Assembly: GCA_030949405.1 (NCBI GenBank)
Contig: JAUZSN010000002.1
Coordinates: 2,404,553-2,468,552 of the forward strand
From: Methylococcales bacterium
Lineage (GTDB): Bacteria; Pseudomonadota; Gammaproteobacteria; Methylococcales; Methylomonadaceae
Length of the DNA stretch: 64,000 nucleotides
Direction of reading: 5' to 3'
Shown piece by piece: positions 9,227-16,753 of the stretch. The notes under the pieces were generated by a model. It was not told the DNA's origin. It searched no databases and saw only the letters and a program-made list of their open reading frames with translations. A program made the translations under genes and the position numbers. How positions within the stretch are numbered: position 1 is the stretch's first letter; each line of letters opens with the position of its first letter.

Positions 9227-9493
9227 ATGATGAAAATTTTAAAATTAATTGCACTGCTGACATTATTAACGGCATGTACTGAAGACCAACAAAACCAATT
9301 TTCAAGAAAAGCGGTTGAATACTTAGATGGTGATTACAAAATTACCTATGCCAATGGATCTACGCAAAAAAGTTGGACGATTAAAAGTGGCAAAGTAACC
9401 ACAAATCCAAAAGGCTATTATTATTTTTGGGATGATAAGAAACATTACATTCAAACCCCCATTGAAAATACATTTATCGAAGAAATAGACTGA
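9227..9493 (+). CDS. Small putative lipoprotein, unknown function
   Basis: This 88-residue protein starts with a short hydrophobic signal and a lipobox-like LTAC at residues 14-17, so it is probably lipid-anchored to a membrane. The mature part is polar and tyrosine-rich (GDYKITYANGSTQKSWTIKSG, then GYYYFWDD), which suggests a small beta-sheet domain. I do not recognise the family. It begins 35 bases after fchA in the same direction and may be co-transcribed with it. Confidence 0.65.
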   Translation: MMKILKLIALLTLLTACTEDQQNQFSRKAVEYLDGDYKITYANGSTQKSWTIKSGKVTTNPKGYYYFWDDKKHYIQTPIENTFIEEID

Positions 9494-9569
9494 AATCCAC
9501 CCCATTCTTAATTAGTATTTAAGCGTTAACGACTTTTTAATATTTATAATTATTCTAACAAGGTAACCC

Positions 9570-9971
9570 ATGAAAAAAATTATTTTAATCTCTACATTAG
9601 TATCCCTGTTTTTAAGTACGCCTAGTGCAATAGCCGCTATGGATCATGGAAGCAACGGTAATCGAGGGCGATCTAACAACCCAGCGTGCAAAAGCCAAGG
9701 GGTTGGGCAAGTAAAACCCGCTCATTTAACCAATGTTTCACCAGGATCTGAATTTTCTTTTTGGGTTGTAGGACTTAAAAACCCTAAAGAAGTTAACGTT
9801 ACGGTTAAGAACATTCCAGTCACGGTGACCGCTGAAGATAAAAAAAACTTTTATCTTTTCAAAGGTCATTTACCTAAAGAGTTAACAGGGACGGTTGCCC
9901 GTATTATGGTAGACGTTTCATCCAAAAAATGCCCCTCTGAAAAAGGCTGGCTGGTAAGAATTGGGGAGTAA
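9570..9971 (+). CDS. Secreted protein of unknown function
   Basis: A 133-residue protein with a clear Sec signal peptide (cleavage near AIAA, residues 20-23) and an AAGG ribosome binding site upstream. The mature chain starts with a Gly/Asn/Arg-rich stretch (DHGSNGNRGRSNN) and has two cysteines (C40, C120 approximately) that could form a disulfide. The rest looks like a beta-sandwich (SFWVVGLKNPKEVNVTVKNI). I do not recognise the family. It lies 76 bases after the small lipoprotein. Confidence 0.65.
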   Translation: MKKIILISTLVSLFLSTPSAIAAMDHGSNGNRGRSNNPACKSQGVGQVKPAHLTNVSPGSEFSFWVVGLKNPKEVNVTVKNIPVTVTAEDKKNFYLFKGHLPKELTGTVARIMVDVSSKKCPSEKGWLVRIGE

Positions 9972-10176
9972 TTGATTAGATGCTAACAAACTAAAGCGAT
10001 TAGACCTAAACGAAATGCTGTTTTCTAGGCCACTATGCCCAACTCACTAGGTACAAATTCACCTCGGAGTCCACCTGTTTTTTATTTATATGGGTAAAAA
10101 ACACGTTTTTTCACTTTTCATTTATCTCAATTATAAGGTACTATTTAAAGGTCGTTAAAAATAATAATACTATAAA

Positions 10177-10232
10177 CGTTTTGAGGGCGGGTATTTTGAA
10201 GGCTTAAGCCCATAAAGTATCAGCTCTCAAGC
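10177..10232 (-). terminator. Possible hairpin downstream of the TauE-like gene
   Basis: An imperfect inverted repeat (AACGTTTTGAGG opposite CTCTCAAGCGTT) encloses a perfect GGCTTAAGCC palindrome just past the stop of the TauE-like gene. There is no strong U run, so its role as a terminator is uncertain. Confidence 0.35.
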
Positions 10233-10243
10233 GTTATTTTTTA

Positions 10244-11002
10244 TTAGAATGAGTTATAAACTAAATGGATACCCACCAGTGTTAATAGAAAGATAAAAGC
10301 TTCTTTTAAAAGTCGTTCATTAATTTTTTTTGTAATTCTTGACCCTAACTGTCCCCCGATTAAGACCCCAGGAACTGCCCACATCACAACCCCATAATTG
10401 GGATTTCCGCCCATAGCGATATGACTGAGTGCGCCAATACAACTAACACAAAAGGCTAAAAACAGACACGTTCCTATCGCACTACTCATACTTAATGAAA
10501 GTTTACTTCGCATCACAGGGATTAACCACTCACTCAGGCTCGTACTTAACATTCCACTTGCCACTGAGGCAGGAAAAGCAATCCAAGCGTGACGAGATGC
10601 GACCTTCATATCTACTTTATTTTGACCTAAATCATTGTATTTTTGTTCAGAAGAAACGAATAAAAATGCGGTCGTCATTACTAAGAGTCCTAAGACTAAT
10701 TGCATTTTATCGGACTCTAAAAAGCTCGCAAGATAAGCCCCGCCAATAATCCCTGGAAAAGAAATATATAAAATCAATCGAGCTAATTTAAAATCAACCC
10801 GTTTTTGTCTAATACAAATGATGCTCGCAGAGCCCATTCCTGCTGTTTGAATAAGCAGTGAGGTCACAACCGCAATTTCAGGGGTTAGTTTGATCGCAAT
10901 TAAAAAGAAAGGCATTAATAAAACACCGCCCCCAATTCCTACGGATGAAACAGCGGTTGAAATAACAATGGCTACGGGAAGTACATACCAATATTCAATC
11001 AT
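10244..11002 (-). CDS. TauE/SafE (DUF81) family membrane permease
   Basis: The protein is a multi-pass inner-membrane protein with about eight hydrophobic segments, in two halves each containing a GxGGGxLLxP/PGVLIGGQLGSR-type motif. This family exports or imports small anions such as sulfite or sulfonates, but substrates cannot be read from sequence. I start at ATG 11002 (252 residues): GGAG lies 6 bases upstream and the ATG overlaps the stop of the HAMP protein gene by 8 bases. Starts at 11014 and GTG 11020 are alternatives. Overlap with the upstream sensor-like gene implies coupled expression. Confidence 0.8.
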   Translation of the reverse strand: MIEYWYVLPVAIVISTAVSSVGIGGGVLLMPFFLIAIKLTPEIAVVTSLLIQTAGMGSASIICIRQKRVDFKLARLILYISFPGIIGGAYLASFLESDKMQLVLGLLVMTTAFLFVSSEQKYNDLGQNKVDMKVASRHAWIAFPASVASGMLSTSLSEWLIPVMRSKLSLSMSSAIGTCLFLAFCVSCIGALSHIAMGGNPNYGVVMWAVPGVLIGGQLGSRITKKINERLLKEAFIFLLTLVGIHLVYNSF

Positions 11003-11633
11003 CTGATTCTCCATTGACACCTTTTAATTGAAAACATTCGGTAAAAAACTTTAAGGTATCAAAATCATCTTGTAACTGTTCTAGCTCTTTGAGAATTTCT
11101 TCTGATTTTTCGGCATGCCTCACATCATCTTCAAGCAACTTTCTAACATGGCTAATACAACGCTCACCCGTTTCACTCATATTTTGAGCAATCATGGTTA
11201 CTTCCTGTAAATTAGTCACCATTTCGTTAATAACACCCCCTAATTGAGACAACTCATTACCCGAGTCAATGGTAATGGTTTGTGTTAAATCTCCATCCGA
11301 AATTTCCTTGGAAACATCAATCATGTGCTGTAACGGGCCGGTGATATTTTTAATTAACATCATCAGGACAATAATGGTGACATACATAATAATTCCAATC
11401 ATTAAGATCGATTTATTACGTAACTCTTCCATCGGTTCAAACACTTGCAGTTTACTTAAAGTATTAACTGAAAAACTTTTGAAATTTTTCAATAACGTTT
11501 CTTTTAACTCTGGACTTTGTACATCAAAGACAAATTCAACGGTAACCAGTAACGCGGCACAGACAATGAGCATAAAATACATAATCATTGTTCGTTGTAA
11601 ATTATCTTTATTTTTTTCTTTTTTCATTCGCAA
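10995..11633 (-). CDS. Two-TM membrane protein with HAMP domain and no output domain
   Basis: The 212-residue protein has a short basic N-terminus, TM1 (about 15-35), a small periplasmic loop of about 40 residues, TM2 (about 74-94), then a HAMP domain (about 94-148, starting NITGPLQHMIDVSKEISDGDL) and a short C-terminal coiled coil. No methyl-accepting, kinase or cyclase domain follows, so it is shorter than any classical receptor. Its stop overlaps the TauE-like permease gene. It may sense or gate on behalf of the permease, or pass a signal to another protein; both are inference. Confidence 0.75.
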   Translation of the reverse strand: MRMKKEKNKDNLQRTMIMYFMLIVCAALLVTVEFVFDVQSPELKETLLKNFKSFSVNTLSKLQVFEPMEELRNKSILMIGIIMYVTIIVLMMLIKNITGPLQHMIDVSKEISDGDLTQTITIDSGNELSQLGGVINEMVTNLQEVTMIAQNMSETGERCISHVRKLLEDDVRHAEKSEEILKELEQLQDDFDTLKFFTECFQLKGVNGESDD

Positions 11634-11736
11634 TGACCTAAATAGTTTTACGCGAGCTGTTTAATCAGTATAGTGTAGGTTGAGCGGCTTATCAAACCAA
11701 ACCCAAAACAGGCTAAGTTTTTAGTTGAAAAATAAA

Positions 11737-12180
11737 TTAATCTTGCAAAATATAACTTATAATGTCAATAACTTGCTTTGGTGTTTTCACTACAGCAATA
11801 GCAGCCGCATCAATTTCTTTTAAAGGATGTATGAGTTCAGACGAATGTAAGGTAATAATAGGAATCCCTTTGCCAACGGCTAAGCCTGCATCAAATGCAG
11901 CATTCCATTGTTTATATTTATCCCCAAAACGTATAACAACTAAGTCAGCACGACTAATATGATGATTTGTTCGCAAGCTATTTATCTTTGCTCCCTTATG
12001 ATCCTTCCAGAAAGAATTTTCTTCATTTCCTAAAATTTCAATACCCACATTATCACTTTGATCGTGATGCGTAACCGGTGTTAAAATTTCTATGTCCAGT
12101 TGCCTATTAACAATCTCTTGTTTAATTTGATCTCGCCAATCACTGTGGATTTCACCTGATAAATAAATTGTGTATGTCAT
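11737..12180 (-). CDS. ytoQ: YtoQ family protein
   Basis: A 147-residue cytoplasmic protein that resembles the YtoQ family, related in fold to nucleoside 2-deoxyribosyltransferases. Visible signatures are YLSGEIHSDWRDQI at the N-terminus, TPVTHHDQSDNVG, RADLVVIRFGDKYKQWNAAFDAG and a C-terminal PKQVIDIISYIL. The biochemical function of YtoQ is not established. It stands alone, transcribed away from the DUF1820 gene. Confidence 0.85.
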   Translation of the reverse strand: MTYTIYLSGEIHSDWRDQIKQEIVNRQLDIEILTPVTHHDQSDNVGIEILGNEENSFWKDHKGAKINSLRTNHHISRADLVVIRFGDKYKQWNAAFDAGLAVGKGIPIITLHSSELIHPLKEIDAAAIAVVKTPKQVIDIISYILQD

Positions 12181-12257
12181 TATAATTGTTTTAGGTTAGG
12201 TTTTTGAGATAATACGCGTAAAATACAGATTATTATAACTAAAAGAGCAGCGCCAAG

Positions 12258-12578
12258 ATGTCAGAAAAAGATATTTATAGAATCATTTTTTTTAACCGTG
12301 ATGAGATTTATGAAATTTATGCTAAAAATGTTTATGAGGGTGATATGTACGGCTTTGTTATCATCGAAGAATTTATTTTTGGTGAAAAAAGCGCGCTTTT
12401 AATTGATCCGAGTGAAGAAAAATTAAGAAATGAGTTTGAAGGGGTTAGTCGTACATTTATTCCGCTTCATGAAGTCATTCGTATTGATCAAGTTAAAAAG
12501 CAAGGCGTTGCAAAAATTTCTTCTGCTCCCAAAAATAGCAATAATGTTTCAACATTATACAGTCCGAGTAAAAAATAG
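12258..12578 (+). CDS. DUF1820 family protein
   Basis: This 106-residue protein matches the small, strongly conserved gammaproteobacterial family DUF1820: it starts IYRIIFFNRDEIYEIYAKNVYEGDMYGFV, continues with a EEFIFGE/IDPSEEKLRNEF block and RTFIPLHEVIRIDQV, and ends in a basic, Ser/Asn-rich tail. It looks cytosolic and has no known function. It is convergent with sspB. Confidence 0.85.
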   Translation: MSEKDIYRIIFFNRDEIYEIYAKNVYEGDMYGFVIIEEFIFGEKSALLIDPSEEKLRNEFEGVSRTFIPLHEVIRIDQVKKQGVAKISSAPKNSNNVSTLYSPSKK

Positions 12579-12584
12579 TATTAC

Positions 12585-12624
12585 CACTCTATAAATAGAG
12601 TGAAAGAATGTGTTCTTTCACTCT
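12585..12624. terminator. Hairpin between convergent DUF1820 gene and sspB
   Basis: A strong 11-bp stem GAGTGAAAGAA / TTCTTTCACTC (12598-12623) with a 4-base loop lies between the convergent genes; an alternative arm ACTCTA...TAGAGT overlaps it at 12586-12600. On the plus strand it is followed by A's rather than T's, so it is not a textbook terminator on that side. Confidence 0.5.
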
Positions 12625-12657
12625 AAAAAAAATACCCTTCAATCGATTGAGTTAAGG

Positions 12658-13041
12658 TTATTTAACAATTCGTAATTGAGGCCGTTTAACACTAGGTTTT
12701 TTATCTTCAGAAAATGAATCATCATCGGGTTCGTCACTAGGTTCAAAAACCATTCCCTGACCATTTTCCTGTGCATAGATAGCTAAAATAGCACTAACAG
12801 GGGCCACAACATGCATAGGTTGTCCTGAAAACCGCGCATGAAATTCAATATCATCATCCCCTAACGATAAGTTTTGAATGGCTGCGGGGCGAATATTTAA
12901 AACAATTTGATTATTTTCAATAAATTCCTCGGGTAATCTGGCATCAGGATGCTCGGCATTAACCAGTAAATAAGGTGTCATCTCATTATCAAGAATCCAA
13001 TCATAAAGTCCGCGAATTAAATAGGGTTTTAACGGTGTCAT
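12658..13041 (-). CDS. sspB: ClpXP protease specificity-enhancing factor SspB
   Basis: SspB delivers ssrA-tagged proteins to ClpXP. The 127-residue protein has the globular Sm-like tag-binding domain (LKPYLIRGLYDWILDNEMTPYL at the start, IVLNIRPAAIQNL, FSGQPMHVVAPVSAILAIYA), an acidic linker and the conserved C-terminal ClpX-binding tail (RPQLRIVK). The ATG directly follows the sspA stop, the classical sspA-sspB order. Confidence 0.95.
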   Translation of the reverse strand: MTPLKPYLIRGLYDWILDNEMTPYLLVNAEHPDARLPEEFIENNQIVLNIRPAAIQNLSLGDDDIEFHARFSGQPMHVVAPVSAILAIYAQENGQGMVFEPSDEPDDDSFSEDKKPSVKRPQLRIVK

Positions 13042-13675
13042 TTAGGGGCTCTTGCCATGTCTTTTTCTTCTGGGGCTCAAACTTTCTTGAAAAGCTTCTC
13101 GTGAAAATATCCGATTTGCATACTGCTGAATACTGTTATCAAGTAAACCTAAGTCGATCCCTAAACTAGGTAAACGCCATAATAATGGAGCTAAGGCACA
13201 ATCAACTAATGAATATTCATCATTCATAAAATAAGGCTTCACTTCAAAAACAGGAGCGGCAGACTTTAAACTTTCTTTTAATTTCTTTTTAGCTCGCGCT
13301 GATTTTTTTTTCGCCTGAATTTAACATCTCGTCCAGCAAATGATACCAGTCTTGGTCAATACGTTTAATGAGCATTCTAGCCGTTGCACGAGAAACAGGA
13401 TCCATTTGATGTAAAGGCGGATGAGGAAATCGCTCATCTAAATATTCCATAATAATACGTGAATCATATAAAACTAAATCACGCTCAACTAGCGTCGGCG
13501 ACGCGGCTGTAGGATTGATCTTAAGTAAATCACTAGGCGGCTCATTAGGGTCATAATATTCAATATCAGCGACAACGCCTTTTTCATGAATAACTAAACG
13601 CGCACAATGACTCATTGCACAAGTAGGAGAAGAAAAAACCGTCATGATAGCTTTACGAGGATTGATATTAGCCAC
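13042..13675 (-). pseudogene. sspA: Stringent starvation protein A, frameshifted at an A9 tract
   Basis: SspA is a glutathione-S-transferase-fold protein that binds RNA polymerase during starvation. The N-terminal part (thioredoxin-like half, starting at GTG 13675 or TTG 13681) ends early at a TAA at 13289-13291. The C-terminal part continues in another frame from about 13311 to the TAA at 13042-13044 and contains the family motif KPYFMNDEYSLVDCALAPLLWRLP. Removing one A from the run of nine (13303-13311) restores GEKKSARAKKKLKESL and a complete SspA of normal length. The cause may be a base-calling error, a real mutation, or productive slippage on the A9 run. sspB follows immediately. Confidence 0.85.
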
Positions 13676-13761
13676 AAACAAAAACCTTTAAAGTAACTGA
13701 AAATTTCTCCATTATAGCATAGATAATTTTTAGATTAGCGGGCTAATTCAACCTAGAGGCT

Positions 13762-13767
13762 TATAAT
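13762..13767 (+). promoter_or_regulatory. Possible -10 element for modABC
   Basis: TATAAT lies 44 bases before the modA start, but no good -35 at the usual spacing and no ModE palindrome was seen, so this is tentative. Confidence 0.3.
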
Positions 13768-13810
13768 GGGACTGTATTCTTGATTCCAGCTATTTTATAT
13801 TTTGTAACTC

Positions 13811-14581
13811 ATGACCTTTAAGCAGATAAAGTTTTTTATAAGTACCCTATTAATACTTATTAGCCCCTCTCTTTTTTCACAAGAGAGTCCTGTTATCGCA
13901 GCCGCCTCAAGTGTTAAATTTGCACTTGAAGAAATTAGTCACGCCTTTACAACCGATTATAATTTAAAAATTAAGCTTAGCTTTAGCTCTTCAGGAAATT
14001 TAATGCGACAAATTCATTATAATAGCCCTTTTGAGTTATTTATTTCCGCTGATGAAAACTATGTTTTAGATTTGTATCGAGCAGGGCTAACCTTAGATAA
14101 AGGCATTCAGTATGCACAAGGACGATTAGTTTTATTTACGATGGAAAATTCATCGTTAAAAAAAGATAAGCAGTTAGTCGATGTGGCTTTAGCTTTGAAA
14201 GAGGGACGATTAAAACGGTTTGCTATTGCTAATCCAGATCATGCCCCTTATGGTCGTGCAGCAAAACAAGTGTTGCAAAAATTAGGTCTATGGCAAAAAA
14301 TACAAAAAAAATTAGTTTTAGGTGAAAATGTTGCCCAAGCCGCTCAATTTAGTCGTCATTCGGTTGTTCAAGGGGGAATTTTTGCCTACTCTTTTGCACT
14401 GAAAATGCAAGAAAAACAACAAGGAAGTTATATTTTATTGCCTTCTTCATTGCATCAACCTTTATTGGCAAGAATGGTTTTATTAAAAAAGGCAGGGGCG
14501 ACAGCAAAGGCTTTTTATCATTACTTACAGCAACCGAAAGCCCGTGCTATTTTTGAAAAACACGGCTTTTCATCCCCTTAA
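13811..14581 (+). CDS. modA: Molybdate ABC transporter substrate-binding protein ModA
   Basis: ModA captures molybdate or tungstate in the periplasm. The 256-residue protein has a signal peptide (ending near FSQE), then IAAASSVKFALEEI and SSSGNLMRQIHYNSPFELFISADENYV, the oxyanion-binding loops of the family; FAIANPDHAPYGRAAKQVL and GENVAQAAQF follow. The gene starts at ATG 13811 and heads modABC, with modB 7 bases downstream. Confidence 0.93.
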   Translation: MTFKQIKFFISTLLILISPSLFSQESPVIAAASSVKFALEEISHAFTTDYNLKIKLSFSSSGNLMRQIHYNSPFELFISADENYVLDLYRAGLTLDKGIQYAQGRLVLFTMENSSLKKDKQLVDVALALKEGRLKRFAIANPDHAPYGRAAKQVLQKLGLWQKIQKKLVLGENVAQAAQFSRHSVVQGGIFAYSFALKMQEKQQGSYILLPSSLHQPLLARMVLLKKAGATAKAFYHYLQQPKARAIFEKHGFSSP

Positions 14582-14588
14582 GCTAACT

Positions 14589-15257
14589 ATGGACTGGGAA
14601 GCGTTATCATTATCCATTAAATTAAGTGCCATTACGGTTTTATGTTTATTACCTGTGGGTATTATCATGGGGCGTTATTTAGCGTATCAACAGTTTTATG
14701 GCAAAAGCTTATTGCAAGCCGTGCTTGCGATCCCACTCATCCTACCGCCAACCGTATTAGGTTATTATTTATTGGTTTTTTTAGACAGCTCATCCGTCTT
14801 AGGGCATTATCTGGATCTATTCTTTGGACAAACGTTAGTTTTTAGCTTTGAGGGCTTGGTAATCGCCTCTATTATTTTTAACCTCCCTTTTGCAATACAC
14901 CCGATACAACGTGCTTTTGAATCCATTCCTAGAGAGGTTAGAGAAGCGGGAGCCTGTTGCGGAATGCCCCCCATCAAGGTGTTATTGAAAATTGAACTCC
15001 CACTGGCGTGGACAGGTATTGTGTCTGCAATGGTGATGACATTTGCACATACACTCGGTGAATTTGGGGTTGTGCTAATGGTGGGTGGAAATATTCCCAC
15101 CGAAACAAAAACGATTGCTATTGCTATTTATGACCGTGTTCAAGCATTTGATAATCAAGCCGCAGCAACCATGTCCGCCTTTTTATTAATTTTTTCAGTG
15201 CTTGCTATTAGTTTTACTTATTTAATTACTGAGCGTCATAAACGTCATTATGAATGA
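14589..15257 (+). CDS. modB: Molybdate ABC transporter permease ModB
   Basis: This is the inner-membrane channel of the molybdate importer. It has five or six membrane helices and the EAA motif that contacts ModC (REAGACCGMPPIKVLLKIELPLAW) followed by HTLGEFGVVLMVGGNIP, a ModB hallmark. I start at ATG 14589, 7 bases after modA stops, giving 222 residues; the longer frame from 14544 lies inside modA and adds an unlikely N-terminus. The stop overlaps modC by 8 bases. Confidence 0.93.
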   Translation: MDWEALSLSIKLSAITVLCLLPVGIIMGRYLAYQQFYGKSLLQAVLAIPLILPPTVLGYYLLVFLDSSSVLGHYLDLFFGQTLVFSFEGLVIASIIFNLPFAIHPIQRAFESIPREVREAGACCGMPPIKVLLKIELPLAWTGIVSAMVMTFAHTLGEFGVVLMVGGNIPTETKTIAIAIYDRVQAFDNQAAATMSAFLLIFSVLAISFTYLITERHKRHYE

Positions 15258-16311
15258 ACTAGGCATTAAAGTTCGATTAAAACAAACCCATTCAATTAAG
15301 TTAGACATTACGCTTAACTGTCAAAATAATGAAGTCTTGGCCTTAATTGGCCCGTCTGGAAGCGGTAAAAGCACCGTTTTACGCGCGATTGCAGGTCTAT
15401 ATTCTTCTCAATACGGCTATATTGAGTGTCAGCAACAACGTTGGCTGGATACAGCTAATGCCATTAATATGCCTACGTATCAAAGAGCGGTTGGACTCGT
15501 ATTTCAAAATTATGCCTTATTTCCTCATTTTTCGGCACAAGAAAATGTAGCCGTAGCCTTGGGCCATTTACCTAAAAAACAACGGCTTAAAACAGCCCAG
15601 TCTTTATTAAAGAAGGTTCATTTAAAAGGCTTAGAAAAACGTTACCCTATGCAGTTATCAGGGGGACAACAACAGCGCGTTGCGGTAGCTAGAGCATTAG
15701 CGAGAGACCCCAAAGTTTTGTTGCTTGACGAGCCATTTTCAGCCGTAGACCAAGTAACACGGCGACGTTTATATAGGGAATTAATTGAATTGCGCAACAC
15801 ATTAGCCATGCCAATTATTTTAGTGACCCATGATTTAGATGAGGCCAACTTATTAGCCGATCGAGTCTGTTTATTACATCATGGGGTTAGCTTGCAATCA
15901 GGAACCCCTATGGCGGTAGCCACGTCCCCAGTTAATGCGCAAGTTGCTAAATTAATGGATCAACAAAATATTTTTACAGCTGAAGTCATTGCTCATAACC
16001 CGCAGACAAAAATAAGTTTATTATCATGGCATGGTGAAATAGTCGAAGTTAGCTATCAACCCGATTACGTCATAGGTGAAAAAATTTGCTGGATGATCCC
16101 TGCTACCGATGTGATTTTACACCGTCGCTATCAAGTATCAAAAGGCGATCGGGAAAACCCATTTTCAGGAATAATTATTGATTATATGTTGCTAGGCGGC
16201 TATGTGACTGTTTTAATTGAACTCAGTAAACAACATAATATGAATGTAACCATGAGTATTCCCTTGCATGTTGCAAGACGTAATGGTTTAAAAAAAAGGA
16301 ATTATGATTAA
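15250..16311 (+). CDS. modC: Molybdate ABC transporter ATP-binding protein ModC
   Basis: ModC powers molybdate import. The 353-residue protein has Walker A GPSGSGKST, the Q-loop region (LVFQNYALFPH), the signature LSGGQQQRVAVARALA, Walker B VLLLDEP and the switch histidine (LVTHD). A C-terminal TOBE/Mop-like domain of about 110 residues, which binds oxyanion, ends the protein, as in other ModC. The start overlaps modB by 8 bases. Confidence 0.94.
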   Translation: MNELGIKVRLKQTHSIKLDITLNCQNNEVLALIGPSGSGKSTVLRAIAGLYSSQYGYIECQQQRWLDTANAINMPTYQRAVGLVFQNYALFPHFSAQENVAVALGHLPKKQRLKTAQSLLKKVHLKGLEKRYPMQLSGGQQQRVAVARALARDPKVLLLDEPFSAVDQVTRRRLYRELIELRNTLAMPIILVTHDLDEANLLADRVCLLHHGVSLQSGTPMAVATSPVNAQVAKLMDQQNIFTAEVIAHNPQTKISLLSWHGEIVEVSYQPDYVIGEKICWMIPATDVILHRRYQVSKGDRENPFSGIIIDYMLLGGYVTVLIELSKQHNMNVTMSIPLHVARRNGLKKRNYD

Positions 16312-16363
16312 GGTTACGTTATTAGCGGAAGGCATACACTTAATGCCCTACGTTGTTAACCTT
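16310..16363 (+). terminator. Stem-loop after modC
   Basis: AAGGTTACG (16310-16318) faces CGTTGTTAACCTT (16351-16363), enclosing a perfect inner stem GGCAT/ATGCC. It sits at the modC stop but has no clear U run, so it may be a weak terminator or an mRNA-stabilising hairpin. Confidence 0.4.
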
Positions 16364-16392
16364 TGAAGTCACTGATGAGTGATTTTAAATAG

Positions 16393-16479
16393 TGGTGCCT
16401 CAGGCCGGAATCGAACCGGCACGGTGTTGCCACCGCGGGATTTTAAGTCCCGTGCGTCTACCAATTTCGCCACCGAGGC
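16393..16479 (-). tRNA. leuZ: tRNA-Leu (anticodon UAA)
   Basis: Read on the minus strand, this 87-base sequence starts GCCTCGGTGGCGAAATTGG, carries the anticodon loop ACTTAAAAT (anticodon TAA), a long variable arm typical of class II tRNA (GCGGTGGCAACACCG), the T-loop GGTTCGATTCC and a genome-encoded CCA. The acceptor stem GCCTCGG pairs with CTGAGGC apart from one G-U or mismatch. Confidence 0.95.
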
Positions 16480-16753
16480 ATTTCTGATGTGCTATTGGAT
16501 TTGTGTATTCTATAGCAGGAATTTAATTTTGGCTATTTTTAAACTATTTTTTTTCAAACCGAATCGGTTAAAAAATAATTAAGCTCTTGTTTTGTCAATA
16601 AAATATTTTTATCGACACGGTGTTTTTCTCCGTTACTCAACGCCCTTTCTAACCGCTTTCAGATAAAGCATTGTAAATGGAACACTAAGAATGCTAATAT
16701 TTCCTCTTTTTTACCCGTTTACGTTGGTAGGCTAAGGCGTATTAAGGATAACT

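Noticed and set aside
10995-11633. HAMP protein as a broken chemoreceptor gene
   Set aside because: No methyl-accepting remnant lies downstream; the frame ends at a stop that overlaps the next gene in an orderly way, so it is treated as an intact short protein.
13042-13242. 66-codon frame starting MKPYFMNDEYS as a separate gene
   Set aside because: It is the C-terminal half of SspA; its methionine is internal to the conserved motif.
16379-16582. 67-codon plus-strand frame (MILNSGASGRNRTGTVLPP...)
   Set aside because: It is the reverse complement of tRNA-Leu; the translated GRNRTG pattern is a known artefact of tRNA genes.
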